A DNA stretch of 64,000 nucleotides from Amycolatopsis albispora (GTDB lineage Bacteria > Actinomycetota > Actinomycetes > Mycobacteriales > Pseudonocardiaceae). This document shows positions 37,381 through 49,489 of this stretch, piece by piece. Position 1 is the first letter of the stretch. Every line of letters begins with the position of its first letter. The notes below the pieces were generated by a model. The model saw nothing but the letters and a program-made list of their open reading frames with translations, was not told the origin of the DNA and did not search any database. The stretch spans positions 6,696,001 to 6,760,000 of the forward strand of contig NZ_CP015163.1 of the NCBI RefSeq assembly GCF_003312875.1, written 5' to 3'. Position numbers and translations under genes: made by a program.

Positions 37381-38486
37381 TAGTCCACGGTGAACTGGTC
37401 GTACCGGATTCGGGCGGCTGGCACGCCTGCCGCCACCAAGCGCGCCATGGTCGCCCTGATCATCGACGGCGAGCCCGAAAGCAGGACATCCGTGTTCGGC
37501 CATGGGCCTCGTTTCAGCACCGCGTCGGCGAGGGTGCCGTGTTCCCCACCGGGGAGGTTGCCTTCCTCGGTCACCGGCACCACGGTCAACCACGGATTGG
37601 TTGCCGCCAGCATTTTCAGGGTGGGCAGGTCGTAGAGGTCCTCCGGCGCCCGGCCGCCGAAAAACAGGTGCACGGCCGGGTTTGCTTCCACCGCGCCAGA
37701 TCGTCGGCGATCGCCCGCAGTGGGGCCAGGCCGGTGCCGCCGCCGATCAGGAGTAGTTTCCGCTTTTCCGCCCGCCGCACGGCGAGCGTGCCGAGCGCCG
37801 GGCCGATGCGCCATTCGTCGCCGGGCTTCGTGTGGTGCATGATCGACCGGCTCACCCAGCCGTCCACCGCGCGCACATGAAACTCCAGCACCCCGTCCGT
37901 GCGCGGCGCGGTGGCCGGCGAGAAATACCGCCACATCCGCGGCCGCTGCGGCACCTGCACGCTGACGTAATTGCCCGCCCGGAACGGCACCGGGTGCTTC
38001 GGCAGCACCCGGATCACCGCCACGTTCGCGGTGGCCTTCCGGTGCTCGAGCACCCGCGCGGGCCACCACGCCGGACCCTGCTCGGCCTCCGCCGCCTCGC
38101 GCATGGACTTCGCGATCACCCCGTACGCGTCGGTCCAGGCGCGCTCCACCTCCGCGGTCCAGTCGTCGGCGAGGTACCGCTTCAACGCGGTCAGCAACGC
38201 CACCCCGACCGCGTCGTAATGATGCGCGACCACGTCGAACTTCCGGTGGTCGCGACCCAGCCGCTCCGGCTGGTCCGCCAGGCGGACCACGTGCACCAGC
38301 GCCCGCAGCAACCGGTCCCGCTGGGTGCTCATGTTGGCCGGGAAAGCGCTCTCGTCTCCGGGAAAACGGTGAACAGCACCCGTAGAAGAACTGCGCCAGT
38401 CCGGGCGCCTTCGATTCGATCTTGGCAAAGCTTTCCCTGATCAGCCTGGTTCCGCTGGTTGTGCTCCAGTCCGCCGAAATGGTCAC
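37381..38486 (-). pseudogene. Frameshifted flavohemoglobin-like pseudogene
   Basis: This stretch aligns along its whole length with the intact neighbour (38571-39746) but needs three reading frames. Frame one: GTG 38486 to FFYG; frame two: VLFTVFPETRALS; frame three: FPANMSTQRDRLLRALVHVV through IGGGTGLAPLRAIADDLARW; then frame one again: NPAVHLFFGGRAPEDLYDL to YDQFTVD. The breaks fit single-base losses in short homopolymers near 38380 (GGGG to GGG), 38344 (TTTT to TTT) and 37688 (GGG to GG). Six residues (VPFLRQ in the neighbour) are also missing in frame, before the proximal haem His. It appears to be a decaying duplicate, although clustered sequencing errors are possible. Confidence 0.85.
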
Positions 38487-38570
38487 GGGTAGTGGGTCGG
38501 GAAACGGCGCCGGATCGCCGTGCTTTCAGCTCGAATGGAGCAATATCGATACGCGCGGTAAAAAGGGCGC

Positions 38571-39746
38571 TCAGTCGATGGTGAACGGGTCGTACTTGAT
38601 CTGGTCGAGCGCGGTGCCGGCGACGAGCATGCGGGAAACGGTGGCCCGGATCATGCCCGGCGAACCGGAGACCAGCACGTCGTGCTTCGGCCACGCGCCG
38701 TACTTGGTGACCACCTCGGCCAGCGTGCCCTGCTCGAACCCGGGCAACCCGGGATTGTTCTCCACCACCGGGACCACGGTCAGCCACGGGTTCACCGCGG
38801 CCAGCGAGCGCAGCTCCTCCAGGTCGTAGAGGTCCTCGCGGTCGCGGCCGCCGTAGAACAGCTTCACCTTGGGGTTCTCGCCCCACTGCGCCAGGTCGTC
38901 GAGCATCGCGCGCAGCGGCGCCACCCCGGTGCCACCGGCGATCATCAGCACGTCGCGGCCGGACTCGCGGTCCACGGTCAGCCGCCCGAGCGGCGGGCCG
39001 AGGCGCCAGCGGTCGCCCTGCGCGGTGTGGCTGACGATGGCGCGGGACACCCAGCCGCCGTCGACCGCGCGGATGTGGAACTCGATCGAACCGTCCTCGC
39101 GCGGCGCGTTCGCCGGCGAGAGGTACCGCCACAGCCGCGGCCGCTGCGGCACCTCCACGCTCAGGTACTGCCCGGCCTGGTACGGCACCGGCTGGTCGGG
39201 CTCGACCAGCACCAGCGCGAGGTCCCAGGTGAGCCGCCGGTGCTCGGCGACGGTCGCGGTCCACGAGCCGGGGTGCCGGTCGGCCGCGGCGGCCTCCTGC
39301 ATCGCGCGCGCGATGATGGTGAACGCCTCGGCCCAGGCGCGCTCCACCTCGGGCGTCCACTCCGGGCCGAGGTTCGTCTTCAGCGCGGCGAGCAGCGCGG
39401 TGCCGACCGCCTCGTAGTGGTTCGGGATGACACCGAACTTGCGGTGGTCGCGGCCGAGCTGGCGCAGGAACGGCACCAGGTCGTCGGGGCGGTCCACCAT
39501 CTGCACGATGTGCACCAGCGCGCGCACCAGCCTGCCCCGCTGGACCTCCATGTTGATCGGGAAGAAGTCCCTGGTGGCCGGTGCGAGGGTGAACAGCATG
39601 CCGTAGAAGAACTGGGAGATCTCCGGCGTGTACGGCTCGGCCTTCGCCCAGGTGTCACGAATCAGCCGCACCATCGCCGCGACGGCGGGCGGCGTCTCCC
39701 TCGGCGAGGAGGACCTGGGTACTGGGCTGACCGGTTCTGCTGTCAT
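38571..39746 (-). CDS. Flavohemoglobin-like globin/FAD/NAD oxidoreductase
   Basis: Single-chain protein of about 391 residues: an N-terminal globin domain (to about residue 150), a FAD-binding domain and a NAD-binding domain. The proximal haem His is likely in LGRDHRKFGVIPNHYEAVG. The flavin motif is RLWRYLSPANAP (R-x-Y-S) and the nicotinamide motif MIAGGTGVAPLRAML; the C-terminal part has FYGGRDREDLYDLEEL and VLVSGSPGMIRATVSRML. Such proteins detoxify nitric oxide to nitrate. ATG 39746 is preferred; the longer reading adds an unconserved Pro/Arg-rich leader. A frameshifted tandem copy follows, and a MarR gene is divergent. Confidence 0.88.
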   Translation of the reverse strand: MTAEPVSPVPRSSSPRETPPAVAAMVRLIRDTWAKAEPYTPEISQFFYGMLFTLAPATRDFFPINMEVQRGRLVRALVHIVQMVDRPDDLVPFLRQLGRDHRKFGVIPNHYEAVGTALLAALKTNLGPEWTPEVERAWAEAFTIIARAMQEAAAADRHPGSWTATVAEHRRLTWDLALVLVEPDQPVPYQAGQYLSVEVPQRPRLWRYLSPANAPREDGSIEFHIRAVDGGWVSRAIVSHTAQGDRWRLGPPLGRLTVDRESGRDVLMIAGGTGVAPLRAMLDDLAQWGENPKVKLFYGGRDREDLYDLEELRSLAAVNPWLTVVPVVENNPGLPGFEQGTLAEVVTKYGAWPKHDVLVSGSPGMIRATVSRMLVAGTALDQIKYDPFTID

Positions 39747-39899
39747 CGCTGGCGGGTGTCGGCTCCTCGTCCGGTTGCTCGGCGTGTTCGGCGGGGTGGT
39801 CCGCACGCCGATTGTGGCCTGGATTATTCATTAATGCGTGTCGCTGTGGGTTCCGCCGACCGGGGCAGGCCAGCGGCTTGACCCAGGGGTTGTGGTGTA

Positions 39900-39911
39900 G
39901 GGAATATTCCC
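39900..39911. promoter_or_regulatory. Perfect palindrome in the flavohemoglobin-marR intergenic region
   Basis: GGGAATATTCCC lies in the 373-bp gap between the divergent flavohemoglobin and marR genes, 17 bp after a TTGACC (39878-39883) that could be a -35 box on the plus strand. It is a plausible operator. No gene was seen elsewhere in the gap. Confidence 0.4.
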
Positions 39912-40050
39912 CCTTTCGGAATAAGTCGATCGAGGTAAACAGGCCAGTGGTTCACCTCGGAGGGTAGTCGCAGGCCGGGTAAACCTCGGTTACGTTGCTC
40001 CGTCCGGGTCAAAGTAGGTAGCGCGGACGTGTGATGGATCACTGGTAAAA

Positions 40051-40069
40051 TAGTTGTAACAAGCAACTA
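40051..40069. promoter_or_regulatory. Candidate MarR operator (TAGTTG-N7-CAACTA)
   Basis: A perfect inverted repeat TAGTTG/CAACTA with a 7-bp spacer, just after an AT-rich TGGTAAAATAG that looks like an extended -10 box, 51 bp upstream of the marR start. The layout fits autorepression and perhaps control of the divergent flavohemoglobin gene. Confidence 0.6.
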
Positions 40070-40119
40070 GTAACCGTCCGGATTTTTCCACCGGCCGGGG
40101 TGACGGGGAGGCTGGACCC

Positions 40120-40584
40120 ATGGGTCCGACGGACGAGGCCGCGCTGGAGCTGGTGCGGCAACTCAAAGTGAACGCGCAGTTGCAGCAGGCGTGGACCACG
40201 CACCTGTGGCAGGCGCAGAACGGGCTGCACCCCGCCTCCGCCTGGCTGCTCGCCGAACTCGCCCAGCTCGGCGAGTCGCGGCCGTCGGAACTGGCCAAGC
40301 GGCGCATGGTCGACGTCTCGGTGGTCAGCCGCCAGGTGGCGCAGCTGACCGCGGCCGGGCTGATCGAGCGCCGCCCCGCGCCGGAGGACGGCCGCGCCGC
40401 GCTGATCCGGGTCTCCGAGCGCGGCGAGCAGGAGCTGGTCCGCTGGCGGCGGCAGTACACCGACTTCCTCACCGACGCGCTGTCCGGCTGGGACCCCGAC
40501 GAGCTGCAGGCGCTCACCGAACGGCTGAAAGCAGCCAACGACAGCCTGCGCACCACCCTCGATCGCCGCTCCGGTTCGCGCTGA
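40120..40584 (+). CDS. MarR-family transcriptional regulator
   Basis: Regulator of 154 residues with the MarR winged helix: LHPASAWLLAELAQLGESRPSELAKRRMVDVSVVSRQVAQLTAAGLIERRPAPEDGRAALIRVSERGEQEL. The dimer helices lie at both ends (LELVRQLKVNAQLQQAWT and LQALTERLKAANDSLRTTL). ATG 40120 follows a GGGGAGGCTGGACCC leader. The palindrome at 40051-40069 is its probable own operator. It is divergent from the flavohemoglobin gene and upstream of clpB. The ligand is unknown. Confidence 0.93.
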   Translation: MGPTDEAALELVRQLKVNAQLQQAWTTHLWQAQNGLHPASAWLLAELAQLGESRPSELAKRRMVDVSVVSRQVAQLTAAGLIERRPAPEDGRAALIRVSERGEQELVRWRRQYTDFLTDALSGWDPDELQALTERLKAANDSLRTTLDRRSGSR

Positions 40585-40608
40585 CCTGCGACTTTCCCTC
40601 AATCCAGA

Positions 40609-40629
40609 GTTGAGTGGAACAGACTCAAC
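40609..40629 (+). promoter_or_regulatory. HspR operator (HAIR) upstream of clpB
   Basis: GTTGAGT-N7-ACTCAAC, a perfectly symmetric version of the HAIR element, 74 bp upstream of the clpB ATG and just after the marR stop codon. Together with the two dnaK sites it places clpB in the HspR regulon. Confidence 0.9.
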
Positions 40630-40702
40630 TTTCCTGACGTTGAGCATGTCGAGGACTTTTCCGGAAGGCTTGCGTCAAGGGACGCACGACATGAGGTGAG
40701 GG

Positions 40703-43297
<2,595 letters not shown>

Positions 43298-43388
43298 GTT
43301 ACGCGCGTAGTCGCCCCCACTCGATCGGGTGGGGGCGACACGGCGTGCTGATCCCGGTCCCCGGGGCCAGGGCGATACGCTGGTGTTC

Positions 43389-44108
43389 GTGGGTATTCCG
43401 GCGTGGATCTGGTTCGTCATCGCCGCCGTCGCCTTGGTGGCGGGGCTCGGGCTGCTCGGTGCCGACCGGGCACGGGAGGGCTCGCGCAACCGGGAGCGAA
43501 TGCGCTGGGCGGACCTGCGCGGCTGGGAGTTCGTCGAGGAGGACGAACGCCTGCCGCGGCAGTGGTCCGGCGGCGCGATCGGCTACTTCGGGGCCGAGGC
43601 CGCGGTCAACGTGGTGGCCGGGTCCACCTTCACCTCGGACGGCCGCCGTCCGGTTTTTGTCTTCGACATCGAGTCCGACGGCCAGATCCCCGCGGTGATC
43701 GTGGCGGTGCGCTGCAACCGCGTGCACCAGGTGCTGGTCGAGCTGTGGCTGGCCAGCGTGCCGTTCCAGCGCGCGGAGATGCCGGAGCTGCTCGGCCCGG
43801 TCGGCCAGCGCTACGCCTTCGCGGACGACGCCGAAGGCGCCCGCGCGGTGATCACCCAGGACCTGGTGGACGCGGCCGACGCGCTCGGCGGGGACGTCGG
43901 CGTGGCCTGGCTGGAGAACGAGTGGGTGCTTGCCAGTGTCGCGCCCAACGCGGGCCCGTCGCGGCTGGAGCGGCTGCTGCGCGACCTCGGTGAGATCGCC
44001 GACATCGTGGACCCGTTCGACGACGCCGTCGAGGCCGAGCCGGAGGGCAGGCACTGGCAGAGCCAGGGCTCCGCCGCTTCCGAGTACCGCCCGCAGGCAG
44101 GCGACTGA
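43389..44108 (+). CDS. Membrane-anchored protein of unknown function
   Basis: Protein of about 239 residues from GTG 43389. One N-terminal transmembrane helix ([19 protein letters not shown]) is followed by a soluble domain containing [53 protein letters not shown] and a C-terminal [20 protein letters not shown]. No family was recognised; the downstream hypothetical gene at 46031 has the same layout (short anchor helix, then a domain with a GW motif). An SDR gene begins 5 bases after its stop, so the two are probably co-transcribed. Confidence 0.75.
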   Translation: MGIPAWIWFVIAAVALVAGLGLLGADRAREGSRNRERMRWADLRGWEFVEEDERLPRQWSGGAIGYFGAEAAVNVVAGSTFTSDGRRPVFVFDIESDGQIPAVIVAVRCNRVHQVLVELWLASVPFQRAEMPELLGPVGQRYAFADDAEGARAVITQDLVDAADALGGDVGVAWLENEWVLASVAPNAGPSRLERLLRDLGEIADIVDPFDDAVEAEPEGRHWQSQGSAASEYRPQAGD

Positions 44109-44112
44109 GGCC

Positions 44113-44877
44113 GTGGGCACCGCACTGGTCACCGGCGCCACCGCCGGCATCGGCGCCGCGTTCGCACGCAGGCTCGCCGCCGAAGGTTACGACCTGGTGC
44201 TCGTCGCCAGGGACACCGCGCGCCTGGAGCGGCTGGCCGCCGAGCTGACCGAACGCCACGGCGTCGGCGCCGAGGTGCTGACCGCTGACCTGGCTTCCGC
44301 CGAGGGCCGCGAGAAGGTCGAAGCGCGGGTGTCCGCCGGGGTCGATCTCCTGGTCAACAACGCCGGGTTCGGGCTCGACGGCGAACTCCAGGACGCCTCG
44401 CTCGAGCAGTTGCAGGCGCAGCTCGACGTCAACGTCACCGCGGTGCTTCGGCTCACCCGCGCGGCGCTGCCCGGCATGCTGGAACGCGGCCGCGGTGACG
44501 TGATCAACGTGTCGAGCGTGGCCGGTTTCCTGCCCGGCCGCGGGTCCACCTACACCGCCAGCAAGACCTACGTCACCTCGTTCACCGAGGGCGTCGCGGG
44601 TTCGGTGCAGGGCACCGGCGTGCGCGTGATGGCGCTGTGCCCCGGGTTCACGCACACCGAGTTCCACCAGCGGGCCGGGCTGGACAAGCCGGGCCCCAAG
44701 CTGTTCTGGCTCGACGCCGAGCGGGTGGTGGACGAGGGGCTGGCCGATCTGCGCCGCGGGCGCTGGGTGTCCATCCCCAGCCCGCAGTACAAGGCATTGG
44801 TGGCGGTGCTGCGGGTGGTGCCGCGCTCGCTGATCCGCTTCGCCGCGGGCCGCTTCGCCGGACGCGGCCGTACTTAG
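44113..44877 (+). CDS. Short-chain dehydrogenase/reductase
   Basis: NAD(P)-dependent oxidoreductase of 254 residues. The nucleotide motif is [19 protein letters not shown], the NNAG motif [12 protein letters not shown], the catalytic Ser is in [11 protein letters not shown], and the YxxxK motif is [14 protein letters not shown] (Tyr/Lys). The C-terminus, with [13 protein letters not shown] and [16 protein letters not shown], resembles the SDR subgroup acting on lipid or ketone substrates. GTG 44113 follows the stop of the membrane protein gene within 5 bases. The substrate is not predictable. Confidence 0.9.
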   Translation: MGTALVTGATAGIGAAFARRLAAEGYDLVLVARDTARLERLAAELTERHGVGAEVLTADLASAEGREKVEARVSAGVDLLVNNAGFGLDGELQDASLEQLQAQLDVNVTAVLRLTRAALPGMLERGRGDVINVSSVAGFLPGRGSTYTASKTYVTSFTEGVAGSVQGTGVRVMALCPGFTHTEFHQRAGLDKPGPKLFWLDAERVVDEGLADLRRGRWVSIPSPQYKALVAVLRVVPRSLIRFAAGRFAGRGRT

Positions 44878-44920
44878 GCGCTGAGCGGTTTCGTCGGTGG
44901 CGTGTGAGAGGCTGAGCGCC

Positions 44921-45484
44921 GTGGCGATTCCTGGCATTGATCAAGCGGCGAAACTCGAGCTCGCCCGGCTCATCACCGAACTGTCCGTGGTGCACGGCAA
45001 GGTGACCCTGGCTTCCGGCCGCGAGGCCGACTACTACGTCGACCTGCGGCGCGCGACCCTCCACCACGCGGCGGCGCCGCTGATCGGCAAGCTGCTCCGC
45101 CAGCTCACCGCCGACTGGGACTTCGTCTCGGTGGGCGGGCTCACCCTCGGCGCGGACCCGGTCGCCACCGCCATGCTGCATTCGGCGGCCGCGGACGGCG
45201 TGGTGCTCGACGCGTTCGTGGTCCGCAAGGCCACCAAGACGCACGGCATGCAGCGCCGGGTCGAAGGGGTTGAGGTCCGCGGGCAGCGGGTACTCGCCGT
45301 GGAGGACACCTCCACCACCGGCGGCAGCGTGCTCACCGCGGTGGAAGCACTGGAAGAGGCCGGTGCCACGGTGGTGGGTGTGGCCACCGTGGTGGACCGC
45401 GACACGGGAGCCAGGGAAGCGATCGAGAAGGAAGGCCTGGCGTACCGCTACCTTCTGGATGCGCACGACCTCGGCCTGTCCTGA
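44921..45484 (+). CDS. pyrE: Orotate phosphoribosyltransferase
   Basis: Pyrimidine biosynthesis enzyme of 187 residues converting orotate and PRPP to OMP. Family features are LITELSVVHGKVTLASGREADYYVDLRRATLHHAA, the loop FVVRKATKTHGMQRRVEG with catalytic Lys residues, and the PRPP-binding motif RVLAVEDTSTTGGSVLTAVEAL. GTG 44921 gives the family length; an upstream in-frame ATG at 44897 adds unconserved residues. It is a stand-alone gene, not part of a pyr operon. Confidence 0.96.
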   Translation: MAIPGIDQAAKLELARLITELSVVHGKVTLASGREADYYVDLRRATLHHAAAPLIGKLLRQLTADWDFVSVGGLTLGADPVATAMLHSAAADGVVLDAFVVRKATKTHGMQRRVEGVEVRGQRVLAVEDTSTTGGSVLTAVEALEEAGATVVGVATVVDRDTGAREAIEKEGLAYRYLLDAHDLGLS

Positions 45485-45601
45485 TCCCCGGGTTTCCCCT
45501 ACGGGTCTTCCCCCGTTTGTGGGGCGGACGCCGTATTTCACCAGCGGTTCTCCAGCGGGCAGGAGTACGTTGGTGAGGTAAGGGGAGCGTGAAGGGGAGG
45601 G

Positions 45602-46018
45602 GTGACGGAGCCGGTGGCCGGATTTCTCGCGGATGTCACGGTCGCGATCCACGTGGTTGCCCTGCTGTACATCGGCCTGGGCGGCTTTGTCGCCTGGCGG
45701 TGGCCCAAGACGATTTTTGTGCACATATTTTTCGCCGCCTGGGGAATCCTGGTCAATGTTTTCCCGATTCCCTGCCCGCTGACCGCGCTGGAGAACTACT
45801 TCCGCGCGCAGCAGGGGCTCGGCGACCTGCCCGGCGGCTTCAACGCGTACTACATCTACGACACCGTCTTCCCGCGCGAGATGATGCCGGTGGTCGCCGC
45901 GCTCGCGCTGGTGGTGCTGGTGGTCTCCTACGTCGGCGCGTACGTGCACTGGAAGCACCGCGACAGCGACGACGGCGAGGCCGAGGGCACGCACCCCCAC
46001 CCGGTCGGCCTGGGGTGA
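45602..46018 (+). CDS. DUF2784 family membrane protein
   Basis: Protein of 138 residues with about four hydrophobic helices. The DUF2784 pattern is HVVALLYIGLGGFVAWRWPKTIFVHIFFAAWGILVNVFPIPCPLTALENYFR, with a CPLT-x-LEN motif, then ARA-type loop residues and a last helix VVAALALVVLVVSYVGAYVHW. The family has no known function. GTG 45602 follows GGGGAGGG. A short gap (12 bp) leads to the next membrane protein gene; both are probably co-transcribed with the methylase gene. Confidence 0.85.
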   Translation: MTEPVAGFLADVTVAIHVVALLYIGLGGFVAWRWPKTIFVHIFFAAWGILVNVFPIPCPLTALENYFRAQQGLGDLPGGFNAYYIYDTVFPREMMPVVAALALVVLVVSYVGAYVHWKHRDSDDGEAEGTHPHPVGLG

Positions 46019-46030
46019 CAGAATCGCGGC

Positions 46031-46690
46031 GTGGTCATCGTCGCGATCTTCCTCGGCATCATCCTGCTGGGCCTGGTGATCGGCCTGGTCATGCGGCCGA
46101 AGGTGCAGGCACGGGCCCGGGCGCACGTGGACGCGTTGCAGGCGGTGGCCGCCTCGTTCGGCTGGCAGATCGACCGGCGCGCGGTGCCCGACATCCGGGC
46201 CAGGCTGCCGATCGGCGGCATGTTCAACGAGGACACCGGCATCCGCGCGACGGCGCAGCTGACCGGCCAGTGGCGGGGCGTGCCGGTGGTGGCGCTGCAG
46301 CTGGCCTACGGCACCGAGGGCATGGCGACCTACACCTGGCACACCATGACGATGATCATGGTGCCGCGGCCGGTGCCCGGCCCGGTGGTCGCGCTCACGC
46401 CGCAGGGCATGTCGTGGGCGAACTTCCTGGCCGCGGACCGGCAGGTCGGCTATCCCCCGTTCGACGGCCGGTACCACGTGCACGCCAAGAGCGACGAGCA
46501 GGCACGCGCCACGCTGACCCCCGCGGTGGCCGGGCTGCTGGCGGAGGATCCCCGCATGCAGGAGCGGATGCTGTTCTTCGGGGAGCGGGATCTCGCGGCC
46601 AGCTTCCCCGGTTCGATCACGCAGCAGCAGGCGGTGGCGCAGACCGCCGACCTGCTGCTGGACGTCTCGCAGCGGCTGGCGGTGCGATGA
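46031..46690 (+). CDS. Membrane-anchored protein of unknown function
   Basis: Protein of 219 residues. A single N-terminal helix (IVAIFLGIILLGLVIGLVM) precedes a soluble domain with VAASFGWQIDRRAVPDIRARLPIGG, VVALQLAYGTEGMATYTWHTMTMIM and AVAQTADLLLDVSQRLAVR. No family was recognised. It resembles the 43389 gene in layout. GTG 46031 is the start; its stop codon overlaps the ATG of the RNA methylase gene (ATGA), so the two are coupled. Confidence 0.75.
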   Translation: MVIVAIFLGIILLGLVIGLVMRPKVQARARAHVDALQAVAASFGWQIDRRAVPDIRARLPIGGMFNEDTGIRATAQLTGQWRGVPVVALQLAYGTEGMATYTWHTMTMIMVPRPVPGPVVALTPQGMSWANFLAADRQVGYPPFDGRYHVHAKSDEQARATLTPAVAGLLAEDPRMQERMLFFGERDLAASFPGSITQQQAVAQTADLLLDVSQRLAVR

Positions 46691-47334
46691 CCGAGGCGGG
46701 ACCCACCGAATGGGTGGCCGAGCACGAGGTCGGCGTCGGGCCGTGGCCGGGTGAGTGGCCGTCCGACGAGCGCTACGACCCGGAACTGCTCGCCGAGGGC
46801 GACCGCCGCAACGTGGTGGACGCCTACCGCTACTGGCGGCGCGAGGCCATTGTGTCCGATGTGGACAGCCGACGGCACCCGTTCCACGTGGCCATCGAGA
46901 ACTTCCAGCACGACCACAACATCGGCACGGTGGTGCGCACGGCGAACGCCTTCGCCGCGGCCGCCGTGCACATCGTCGGCCGCCGCCGGTGGAACCGCCG
47001 GGGCGCGATGGTGACCGATCGTTACCAGCACCTGCACCACCACCCGACCGTCGCCGAGTTCACCGCCTACGCGGCCGAATCGGGTCTGGCGGTGGTGGCC
47101 GTGGACAACACCCCGGGCGCGGTCCGGCTGGAAACCGCCGAGCTGCCCCGCGAATGCGTGCTGTTGTTCGGGCAGGAGGGCCCCGGCCTGTCCGCCGAGG
47201 CCCAGGAGGCGGCCTCGCTGGTGGTCTCGATCGCGCAGTTCGGGACCACGCGCTCGATCAACGCCGGGGTCGCGGCGGGCATCGTCATGCACACCTGGAT
47301 CCGGCAGCACGCGGACCTCGGCCAGGCCTGGTGA
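46687..47334 (+). CDS. TrmH/SpoU-family RNA 2'-O-methyltransferase
   Basis: RNA ribose methyltransferase of 215 residues with the SPOUT knot. Motif 1 is HDHNIGTVVRTANAF, motif 2 VLLFGQEGPGLSAEAQEAA, and motif 3 SINAGVAAGIVMHTWIRQH. The N-terminal extension WPSDERYDPELLAEGDRRNVVDAYRYW is typical of the actinobacterial subgroup. The target (tRNA or rRNA nucleotide) cannot be assigned from the sequence. It starts inside the last codon of the previous gene and is the last gene of the run; the convergent molybdopterin oxidoreductase gene ends one base beyond its stop. Confidence 0.92.
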   Translation: MTEAGPTEWVAEHEVGVGPWPGEWPSDERYDPELLAEGDRRNVVDAYRYWRREAIVSDVDSRRHPFHVAIENFQHDHNIGTVVRTANAFAAAAVHIVGRRRWNRRGAMVTDRYQHLHHHPTVAEFTAYAAESGLAVVAVDNTPGAVRLETAELPRECVLLFGQEGPGLSAEAQEAASLVVSIAQFGTTRSINAGVAAGIVMHTWIRQHADLGQAW

Positions 47335-49482
47335 TCAGGCGGGCGCGATCTCGACCGGGATGCCGTTGAGCACGCTGGTGCCGGACAGCGCGTCCATCTG
47401 GGTTTCGTCGGAGAGCAGGTTCGTGTTCGCGCCGGGGTGCGCGGTGGCGACGGCGGTCCGCATGCCGGCCGGGTCGTGGCCCCAGCCGTGCGGAATGCTG
47501 ACCACGCCGGGCCGGATGACGTCGGTGACCTCCACCGGCACCTCGATCTTGCCCGCGCGCGAGTGCACCACCGCCTGCCCGCCGTCGGTCAGGCCGAGCC
47601 GCGTCGCGTCGTCCGGGTGCACCTGGACCGTGCACCGGTTCTGCCCGCGCACCAGCGGTTCCAGGTTGTGCATCCACGAGTTGTTCGAGCTGAGGTGCCG
47701 CCGTCCGATGAGCACCAGTTCGCCGTTGGGCTCCTTGCCCAGTTCCCGTGCCAGGCGCGGCACGTCCTCGGTGATCGGCTCGGGCGCCAGTTCGATCTTG
47801 CCGCTGGCCGTGGTCAGCACCTCCGGCACGCGCTGCTTCAGCGGTCCCAGATCGACCCCGTGCGGGGCGGCTTCGAGGTCCGCCAGCGTCAGGTCGTACG
47901 GCCCGGCACGCAGCATCAGGTCGAGCAGCCGCTCCGGCCCGGTGCGCCTGGCGGCGACCGCGGGATCCAGCCCGGCACGCCGCGCGGCTTCGGCGGCGAC
48001 GAAGTCGTCGAGCGCCGCGATGTCGGCGTCCGGCCCCTGACCGGTGACAATGCCGGTCAGCCGCAGCATGGTCTCCCACTCCTGCGGCAGGTCCGTCGGC
48101 AGCGCGGCGGGCGTCCAGTTCGCCACGTCCCGGACGGCGTACTGGTAGAGCGCCACGTCGTAGTGCGGCCGTTCCAGCGCGCTCGGGCCGGGGAGGATCA
48201 CGTCGGCGAGCCTGCTCGTCTCGTTCAGGTAGACGTCTAGCGACACCATGAAGTCGAGCTGCTCCAGCGCGCCGGTGAGCCGTTCGGCGTTCGGGGTGCT
48301 CAGGCACGGGTTGCCGCTGACCGTGATCAGCGCGCGCACCTGACCTTCGCCGGGGGTGAGGATTTCGTCGGCCAGCACGCCGACCGGCACCTCACCGAGC
48401 ACCTCGGGCAGGCCGTGCACGCGGGTCTTCCAGCGTCCGGTGCGGAACGGCTTCGGCTTCGGCGTGGAGCTGTTCGGCTGCCCGGCGGCGGCCAGCGGGA
48501 ACATCGCGCCACCGGGGCGGTCGAGGTTCCCGGTGAGCGTGTTGAGCACGTCGACCAGCCAGCTGGCGACCGTGCCGAAGGCCTGCGTGGTGGTGCCGAT
48601 GCGGCCGTACACCGCGGCGTGGTCGGCTTCGGCGAGTTCCCGCGCGAGCCGCCGGATCTCCTCGGCCGCGATCCCGGTCGGCCCGGCGACGGCCTCCGGG
48701 GTGAACTGGCTGGCCAGCTCGCGGACCTCTTCGACGCCGTTGACGTGCTCGGTGAGCCTGCCGAGGTGCACGCGGTCCTCGTCGAACAACACGTGGACCA
48801 TCGCGAACAACAGCAGCGCGTCGGTGCCCGGCCGGATGGCGTGGTGCTCGTCGGCCAGCTCGGCGGTGCGGGTGCGCCGCGGGTCGACCACCACGATCTT
48901 GCCGCCGCGCCGCTGGATGCCCTTGAGCCTGCCGCGCACGTCCGGCGCGGTCATCAGGCTGCCGTTGGACACCAGCGGGTTCGCGCCGAGGATCAGCAGG
49001 TGGCCGGTCCGGTCGAGGTCGGGTACCGGGATGGACAGCCCGCTGCCGAACAGGTACCCGGAGGAGAAGTGCTTCGGCACCTGGTCCACCGTGCCCGCGG
49101 TGAAGATGTTCCTGGTGCCGAGCGCCTTGTAGAAAACCCGGCCGTAGAGCAGGTTGCCCAGGTTGTGCGCGCTGGGATTGCCGACGTAGAGCGCCACCGC
49201 GTCCTTGCCGTGTGCCTCGATGAGCGGCGGCAGCCGCCGGTGGATCTCGGCGAACGCCTCGTCCCAGCTGACTTCGACGAACTCGCCGTCGCGCTTGACC
49301 AGTGGCGCGCGCAGGCGGTCGGGGTCGTGGTGCAGCGCGCCGAGCGACGCGCCCTTCGGGCAGATGTACCCGCTGGAGAAGACGTCGGCGTTGTCTCCGC
49401 GCACCTTCTTCACGCGCGTTCCCTCGAACGTGACGTCGAGCCCGCAGGTCGCTTCGCACAGTGGACAGGTGACGGCAGCCAT
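47335..49482 (-). CDS. Molybdopterin-dependent oxidoreductase (formate dehydrogenase/nitrate reductase-like)
   Basis: Protein of 715 residues of the DMSO reductase superfamily. The N-terminal [4Fe-4S] site is CPLCEATCGLDV with a fourth Cys in GYICPKGAS. The bis-MGD binding region follows (VGNPSAHNLGNLLYGRVFYKALG, ILGANPLVSNGSL, VVVDPRRTRTAELAD), and the C-terminal cofactor domain has SSNNSWMHNLEPLVRGQN and GVVSIPHGWGHDPAG. No Tat signal is present, so it is cytoplasmic. Electron partner and substrate are unknown. ATG 49482 is preceded by the palindrome at 49490-49507, shared with the divergent GH76 gene. Confidence 0.9.
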   Translation of the reverse strand: MAAVTCPLCEATCGLDVTFEGTRVKKVRGDNADVFSSGYICPKGASLGALHHDPDRLRAPLVKRDGEFVEVSWDEAFAEIHRRLPPLIEAHGKDAVALYVGNPSAHNLGNLLYGRVFYKALGTRNIFTAGTVDQVPKHFSSGYLFGSGLSIPVPDLDRTGHLLILGANPLVSNGSLMTAPDVRGRLKGIQRRGGKIVVVDPRRTRTAELADEHHAIRPGTDALLLFAMVHVLFDEDRVHLGRLTEHVNGVEEVRELASQFTPEAVAGPTGIAAEEIRRLARELAEADHAAVYGRIGTTTQAFGTVASWLVDVLNTLTGNLDRPGGAMFPLAAAGQPNSSTPKPKPFRTGRWKTRVHGLPEVLGEVPVGVLADEILTPGEGQVRALITVSGNPCLSTPNAERLTGALEQLDFMVSLDVYLNETSRLADVILPGPSALERPHYDVALYQYAVRDVANWTPAALPTDLPQEWETMLRLTGIVTGQGPDADIAALDDFVAAEAARRAGLDPAVAARRTGPERLLDLMLRAGPYDLTLADLEAAPHGVDLGPLKQRVPEVLTTASGKIELAPEPITEDVPRLARELGKEPNGELVLIGRRHLSSNNSWMHNLEPLVRGQNRCTVQVHPDDATRLGLTDGGQAVVHSRAGKIEVPVEVTDVIRPGVVSIPHGWGHDPAGMRTAVATAHPGANTNLLSDETQMDALSGTSVLNGIPVEIAPA

Positions 49483-49489
49483 CGCCTGA

